Position numbers and translations under genes: made by a program. The notes beneath the pieces are model-generated. The model worked only from the letters and a program-made list of their open reading frames with translations. It did no database searches and was not told where the DNA came from. A stretch of DNA of 64,000 nucleotides from Stenotrophomonas ginsengisoli (lineage in GTDB: Bacteria; Pseudomonadota; Gammaproteobacteria; Xanthomonadales; Xanthomonadaceae): positions 1 to 64,000 of the forward strand of contig NZ_LDJM01000012.1 of NCBI RefSeq assembly GCF_001431485.1, read 5' to 3'. Shown piece after piece: positions 59,843-64,000 of this stretch (position 1 is its first letter; each line of letters starts with the position of its first letter).

Positions 59843-61219
59843 ATGAGCGACTTCTCCTCCCTTCCGCTGAACCCAGCGCTGCGCCCCGGCCTTGATGCCC
59901 TGGGCTATACCTCCATGACCCCGGTGCAGGCCAATGCACTGCCGGTCATCCTTGAAGGCCGTGACCTGATCGCACAGGCCCCGACGGGCAGCGGCAAGAC
60001 CGCGGCCTTCGGCCTGGGCCTGCTCAACCGCCTGGACCTGGGCGTCAGCCGCACCCAGGCCCTGGTCCTGTGCCCGACCCGCGAGCTGGCCGACCAGGTC
60101 GGCGCCCAGCTGCGCAAACTGGCTACCGGCATTGCCAACCTCAAGCTCTCGGTACTGACCGGCGGTGTCTCGCTGGACCCGCAGATCGCCTCGCTGCAGG
60201 CGCATGATCCGCTGGTGGTGGTGGGCACTCCCGGCCGTGTGCAGGAACTGGCGCGCAAGCGTTTCCTCAACCTGGGACAGGTGCGCACCTTCGTCCTGGA
60301 CGAAGCCGACCGCATGCTGGACATGGGCTTTGCCGAGCCGATCGCCGAGCTGGCCGGGCGTACCCACAAGGAGCGCCAGAGCCTGTTGTTCTCGGCCACC
60401 TTCCCCGAGGAAATCCGCGAGCTGGCCCGTGACCTGTTCAACGAGCCGGTCGAAGTGACCGTGGAAGGCGACCAGCACGCACCGGACATCACCGAGCTGT
60501 TCTGCGAGGCCGAACCGGCCCTCAAGCAGAAGGCGCTGGCCGGCGTACTGCTCAAGTACACCCCCGAATCGGCGGTGGTGTTCTGCAACACCCGCAAGGA
60601 TGTGGACGAGGTGGCCCGCTCGCTGCAGGAGTTTGGTTTCTCGGCCCTGTCCCTGCATGGCGAGCTGGAACAGCGTGACCGCGAGGAAGTGCTGGTGCGC
60701 CTGGCCAATCGCAGCTGCAACGTGCTGGTGGCCAGTGACGTTGCCGCCCGCGGCCTGGACGTGGAAGAGCTGGCCATGGTCATCAACTACGAGTTGCCGA
60801 CCGACCCGGAAAGCTACCGCCACCGCATCGGCCGCACTGGCCGCGCCGGTGCCACCGGCATGGCGATCAGCCTGGTTGCCGCCCGTGAGCGCCATCGCGC
60901 CACCGCGCTTGAAGAGCTGGCCGGGCAAGCATTGAACTGGCAGAAGACCCCACTGGCCACCGCCCGCCCGGCCGAACTGCCGCAGGCGGCGATGGTCACC
61001 CTGCGCATCGATGGCGGCAAGACCGACAAGCTGCGTGCCGGCGACATCCTGGGTGCACTCACCGGCGAGGCCGGGCTGGCCGGCAAGGCGATCGGCAAGA
61101 TCGTGATCCAGCCCACCCGCTCCTACGTGGCCATTGCCCGCGAGCAGGTCGGCCGTGCCCTGGGCAAGCTGGAAGCCGGCAAGATCAAGGGCAAGCGCTT
61201 CCGCGTGCGCAAGCTCTGA
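59843..61219 (+). CDS. dbpA: DEAD-box RNA helicase DbpA
   Basis: 458 residues. Q motif LGYTSMTPVQANALP, AQAPTGSGKTAAFGL (I), FVLDEADRMLDMGF (II, DEAD), LLFSATFPEE (III), HRIGRTGRAGATG (VI). The C-terminal RNA-binding domain (about 385-458, IDGGKTDKLRAGDILGAL) is the DbpA type that binds 23S rRNA hairpin 92 in 50S assembly. Full length. A terminator follows. Confidence 0.95.
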   Translation: MSDFSSLPLNPALRPGLDALGYTSMTPVQANALPVILEGRDLIAQAPTGSGKTAAFGLGLLNRLDLGVSRTQALVLCPTRELADQVGAQLRKLATGIANLKLSVLTGGVSLDPQIASLQAHDPLVVVGTPGRVQELARKRFLNLGQVRTFVLDEADRMLDMGFAEPIAELAGRTHKERQSLLFSATFPEEIRELARDLFNEPVEVTVEGDQHAPDITELFCEAEPALKQKALAGVLLKYTPESAVVFCNTRKDVDEVARSLQEFGFSALSLHGELEQRDREEVLVRLANRSCNVLVASDVAARGLDVEELAMVINYELPTDPESYRHRIGRTGRAGATGMAISLVAARERHRATALEELAGQALNWQKTPLATARPAELPQAAMVTLRIDGGKTDKLRAGDILGALTGEAGLAGKAIGKIVIQPTRSYVAIAREQVGRALGKLEAGKIKGKRFRVRKL

Positions 61220-61253
61220 ACCTGCCGCTGACACGCATCAGTGGCAGCGCATG

Positions 61254-61288
61254 ACAACAGCCGGCCTTACGCCGGCTGTTGTTGTTTC
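61254..61288. terminator. Bidirectional terminator after dbpA
   Basis: ACAACAGCCGGC-CTTAC-GCCGGCTGTTGT then TGTTTC; the stem lies between dbpA (stop 61219) and a minus-strand gene ending at 61267, overlapping its last codons. Confidence 0.85.
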
Positions 61289-61629
61289 AGGCCTTGCCGG
61301 CGATGGCGTTCCACCCAGCACAGGCCGCAGACCAACAGCAGCACGCCGACGTACAGCGGCACGCCCGCACCGTGGTCAAACTGGCGATGCACGGCGAGCA
61401 GGTACAGGGCGTTGATCGCGGCCAGCCACCAGGCCAGGCCGGGATGTGCACGGCGCAGCGCCACCGCCGGCAACAGCGTCAGCCAGGCGCAGGCCAATGC
61501 CGTGGAGGCCAGGGCCGGGGCAAACTCGTAGACGTTGCAGACCAGCCACCAGGCACTCCAGCCCAACAGGGACGCCAACAGCAGCACCCACCCCAGTATC
61601 CGTACCGCCCGCGTACCCGGCCTGCTCAC
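61267..61629 (-). CDS. Small membrane protein, coupled to the thioesterase
   Basis: 120 residues from a GTG at 61629 that overlaps the thioesterase stop as GTGA; an ATG frame six codons longer (61647) would overlap more. About four membrane segments (ILGWVLLLASLLGWSAWWLV, ALACAWLTLLPAVAL, LAWWLAAINALYLLAV, YVGVLLLVCGLCW). The family was not recognised. Translational coupling suggests expression with the thioesterase. Confidence 0.65.
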   Translation of the reverse strand: MSRPGTRAVRILGWVLLLASLLGWSAWWLVCNVYEFAPALASTALACAWLTLLPAVALRRAHPGLAWWLAAINALYLLAVHRQFDHGAGVPLYVGVLLLVCGLCWVERHRRQGLKQQQPA

Positions 61630-62453
61630 TGGAACAGTGCCACGCACTGGCGGCCACGCATCAGCAGGCGGCCATCGACATCCCAGACCTGCATCTGCTG
61701 GCTGGAGTAACCGTCAGCGGCGTACTGGCTGCTGCTGCGCAACAGGAACCACTGCCCGGCCGGCGGTGCACCGAGCAGGTCGAAGGACCAGTTGATCGAG
61801 CTCACCGGCGCCGGGCGCTGATAGGCAGTGAATGCCGCCGGCGGCAAGGCATCGGCCAGTGCCACCAGGGCCACCACGGGGTCGACATCGGCCGCATCCA
61901 GATGCCGGATCCAGGCCACGGTCTCCGGATTGTCGGCTCCCGTCACCGGCAACGCACCGGCAGCTGGACGCAACTCGAAATTGGCCAGGAAGGCCGGCAC
62001 CACGGCGCCCACATCCAGCTCGACAAACGGCGGCCGCTTGATCGCCGCGGCAAGCCCCTGGCTGGTCATGGCTGGATACGATTCAGGGCCGCGCACCGGC
62101 GGCGGCTGGGAAAAATCGTGCACCACCGCACTGGCCCGGGCCTGCGCAAACACCAGCGATACCCGTGCGGCCAGGCCATCCTCGCCGCTGACATCCACAG
62201 CCACATGGCTGACCGATTTGCCCATCCGCAATGGCTGCACCTGGTAGCGCAGCTGGCCGCTGGCCGGGCCGATGAAGCTGACCTGGGCCGAGCGCAGCGG
62301 CGGCAGGCCATCGGCAGTCAATGCGTGGGCTGCCGCCAAGGCGGTGGCGGTGGTGATCCCGCCATACGCGGTGCGCCCCTGCAGCCATTGCGGCGGCAGG
62401 CGCAGGCCTTGCACGGGGTCAAAATCCAGCAACAGCTCTCGTAGGGTCGGCAT
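61626..62453 (-). CDS. Acyl-CoA thioesterase family protein (double hotdog)
   Basis: 275 residues from MPTLRELLLDFDPVQGL. The pattern WLQGRTAYGGITTATALAAA, SFIGPASGQLRYQVQPLRMGKS and a second hotdog unit with YSSQQMQVWDVDGRLLMRGRQCVALFQ is the TesB-like double hotdog fold. Acyl-CoA thioesterases of this type cleave fatty acyl-CoA; substrate length unknown. A GTG immediately before the ATG is the alternative start. Confidence 0.85.
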   Translation of the reverse strand: MPTLRELLLDFDPVQGLRLPPQWLQGRTAYGGITTATALAAAHALTADGLPPLRSAQVSFIGPASGQLRYQVQPLRMGKSVSHVAVDVSGEDGLAARVSLVFAQARASAVVHDFSQPPPVRGPESYPAMTSQGLAAAIKRPPFVELDVGAVVPAFLANFELRPAAGALPVTGADNPETVAWIRHLDAADVDPVVALVALADALPPAAFTAYQRPAPVSSINWSFDLLGAPPAGQWFLLRSSSQYAADGYSSQQMQVWDVDGRLLMRGRQCVALFQ

Positions 62454-62507
62454 CACGGCACCGGGTAGATGGCGGCAGGCCTGCCAGACTAACCAATGGC
62501 GCCGGGC

Positions 62508-63044
62508 TTACACCACCAGGCTGGCGTGCAAGGGCACGCCCACCGGCCAGCGTGCACGCCCACCCAGGCCATCCAGTTCGATCAGGACCGCACCGCCGAC
62601 CACTTCCAGCTGCAACTGGCGGGCCAGCGCCACGGTTGCGGCCAGGGTGCCGCCGGTGGCCAGGACATCGTCCACGATCAGCACGCGGGTGCCCGCCGGC
62701 AGCGCATCGGCCTGGATCTGGATGCAATCGCTGCCGTATTCCAGCGCATAGTGCTGGCTGACCACCGCACCGGGCAGCTTGCCCGGCTTGCGTACCGGCA
62801 CGAACGGCAGGGCCATCTGCATGGCCATCGCGGTGCCCAGGATGAAACCACGCGCTTCCACGCCCAGTACCGCACCGATGCCGACGCGCTGCCACGGCGC
62901 CACCATCGAGGTCAGCGCCTGTGCGCGTGCCTGCGGATGGGCCAGCAAGGGGTTGATGTCCTTGAAGACAATACCGGGTCTGGGGAAATCAGCGACATCA
63001 CGCAACTGCGCCGCCCAGGCGGGCATGTCCTGCATCGTCTTCAT
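62508..63044 (-). CDS. apt: Adenine phosphoribosyltransferase
   Basis: 178 residues. [18 protein letters not shown] is the type I signature, [17 protein letters not shown] a conserved loop, and [20 protein letters not shown] the PRPP-binding motif. It salvages adenine to AMP. Length and motifs are standard. Confidence 0.95.
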   Translation of the reverse strand: MKTMQDMPAWAAQLRDVADFPRPGIVFKDINPLLAHPQARAQALTSMVAPWQRVGIGAVLGVEARGFILGTAMAMQMALPFVPVRKPGKLPGAVVSQHYALEYGSDCIQIQADALPAGTRVLIVDDVLATGGTLAATVALARQLQLEVVGGAVLIELDGLGGRARWPVGVPLHASLVV

Positions 63045-63105
63045 CGGTCGTGGTCACAGGGAATGAAGCGGCAGTGTACCCAGCCCTGGATGTATGCAGG
63101 CCCAG

Positions 63106-64000
63106 TCAGGAACTGCAGGACAACAGGCTGCATCCGGGCTGCTGGCGCAGGCCTGGCGGACAGATTGCGACCAGATCCGCCAGCGCGGGATCTTCCTGGT
63201 AAGGCTGCTGCAGGGCCTGCTGCAACCGCTGCAATGGCCCAAGATCACCACGGCCTGCCGCCTGGGCGGCGCGGTGCAGCAACCAGTTGCGCGGCAGCAA
63301 CCACGGATTGACGGCATTCATGCCGGCGGCCCGCTGCGCCGGCTCCATCGCCTGGGCGGCAATGGCATCGCGGTAATCGGCCAACCAGGCCGACAGGGCC
63401 TGTTGGCTGTCGGCCAGTGCGGCCGGCGCCGCGGTGGCACTGGCCAGCAGCAGTGACGGGGTACTGGCCAGGGCATTGTCGCCACGCACCCGCGCCAGTG
63501 CCCGGTAGGCCATGCTCATGTCCAGCTCCGCCTGCGCCATCAATACCTCCCAACGCCGCTGCAGCTGCAGGGCGGCCGCATCCGGGGGCAAGCCCAGCTT
63601 GGCGCCGGCATCGCGCAGGCGGCAGCTGGCCAGGTGGCGGTCATAGGCCTGCAGGCCATCGGCCAGGGCCTGGCCATCGGTGCACAGCAGCGACAGGGCC
63701 TGGGCCAGTGCAGCCAGGTTCCAGCGCACCATCGCCGGTTGCGCGGCATAGCAATAGCGGCTGCCCGCATCGCTGGTGTTGGGGGTGTACAGCGGGTCGA
63801 AGCTTTCCATCCAGCCGAACGGGCCGTAATCGATGGTCAGCCCGGCCAGATGCATGTTGTCGGTGTTGAGCACACCGTGGACGAAGCCGACCCGCTGCCA
63901 ATGCGCAACCAGCTCGGCACTGGCCACCGCCACCTCGGCCAGCAGCGCGGCAGCCGGCTCGGCATTGCCGGCCAGATGCGGGTAATGGCGGGCAATGCAG
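63106..64000 (-). CDS. selO: SelO-type protein adenylyltransferase, C-terminal part (cut by window edge)
   Basis: The frame stays open to the window edge; 297 residues are visible. IARHYPHL, HWQRVGFVHGVLNTDNMHL (family signature) and GLTIDYGPFGWMESFDP are diagnostic for the YdiU/SelO pseudokinase that transfers AMP to Ser/Thr/Tyr of redox proteins. The C-terminus ends LLSCSS, where Cys stands where metazoan SelO has selenocysteine. The N-terminal P-loop region lies beyond 64000. The GTG at 63933 is not the real start. Confidence 0.92.
   Translation of the reverse strand, partial: CIARHYPHLAGNAEPAAALLAEVAVASAELVAHWQRVGFVHGVLNTDNMHLAGLTIDYGPFGWMESFDPLYTPNTSDAGSRYCYAAQPAMVRWNLAALAQALSLLCTDGQALADGLQAYDRHLASCRLRDAGAKLGLPPDAAALQLQRRWEVLMAQAELDMSMAYRALARVRGDNALASTPSLLLASATAAPAALADSQQALSAWLADYRDAIAAQAMEPAQRAAGMNAVNPWLLPRNWLLHRAAQAAGRGDLGPLQRLQQALQQPYQEDPALADLVAICPPGLRQQPGCSLLSCSS

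Overview
The window looks like a chromosomal segment of a high-GC gammaproteobacterium of the Xanthomonadaceae/Lysobacterales, most likely a Stenotrophomonas-like organism. The grounds are gene style (S8 autotransporter, KfrA-like protein, glycine-zipper lipoproteins, class I fumarase, outer-membrane phospholipase A), the Cf1/phiSMA-type layout of the filamentous prophage, and strongly GC-ending codons. The genus is an inference; no database was searched.

Layout. 1-1070 (minus): a tRNA operon with four tandem Ala(GGC)-Glu(TTC) pairs feeding into a tRNA-Leu cut by the window edge, with a recognisable sigma70-type promoter at 1092-1120. 1172-5985: a lipobox-bearing S8 autotransporter protease, a chromosomal KfrA-like DNA-binding protein, and a tyrosine recombinase that seems to be expressed from a leaderless transcript. 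5986-7081: mostly non-coding, with a heptamer tandem repeat and an integrase fragment. 7081-14715: a complete filamentous (inovirus) prophage inserted at a dif-like XerCD site, flanked by a 40-bp direct repeat; it carries replication, ssDNA-binding, coat, adsorption, Zot and methyltransferase genes on the minus strand and a repressor module on the plus strand. 14716-23000: a scrap yard of further phage remnants, a truncated integrase, a decayed IS3-type element and an accessory cargo set (FMN reductase, LysE exporter, glutathionyl-hydroquinone reductase with divergent LysR, VOC protein with divergent TetR).

23046-64000 is core-like chromosome: OmpA-type lipoprotein, photolyase, dnaB, asparagine synthase, TatD, TcdA, cytochrome c, cold-shock protein, cardiolipin synthase plus outer-membrane phospholipase A, class I fumarase, ABC transporter, ferredoxin-NADP reductase, a membrane-anchored double-AAA+ protein, glutathione peroxidase, M3 peptidase, rhomboid protease, POT transporter, superoxide dismutase, a barnase/barstar pair, an ABC-F protein, a LysR/YeiH pair, DbpA, a thioesterase, Apt and the C-terminal part of SelO.

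How the parts fit. The main story is the dif locus: repeated inovirus insertions and microhomology deletions have left one intact prophage and at least two decayed relatives. The prophage repressor gene is built across the attachment site, so chromosomal insertion swaps its C-terminus; repeated GTACGC-type half-sites in front of it look like its operator. Outside the prophage, several two-gene units are readable: cls-pldA (phospholipid synthesis and breakdown), barnase-barstar (RNase and inhibitor, one-base overlap), lysR/yeiH, and GS-HQR/lysE under a LysR regulator.
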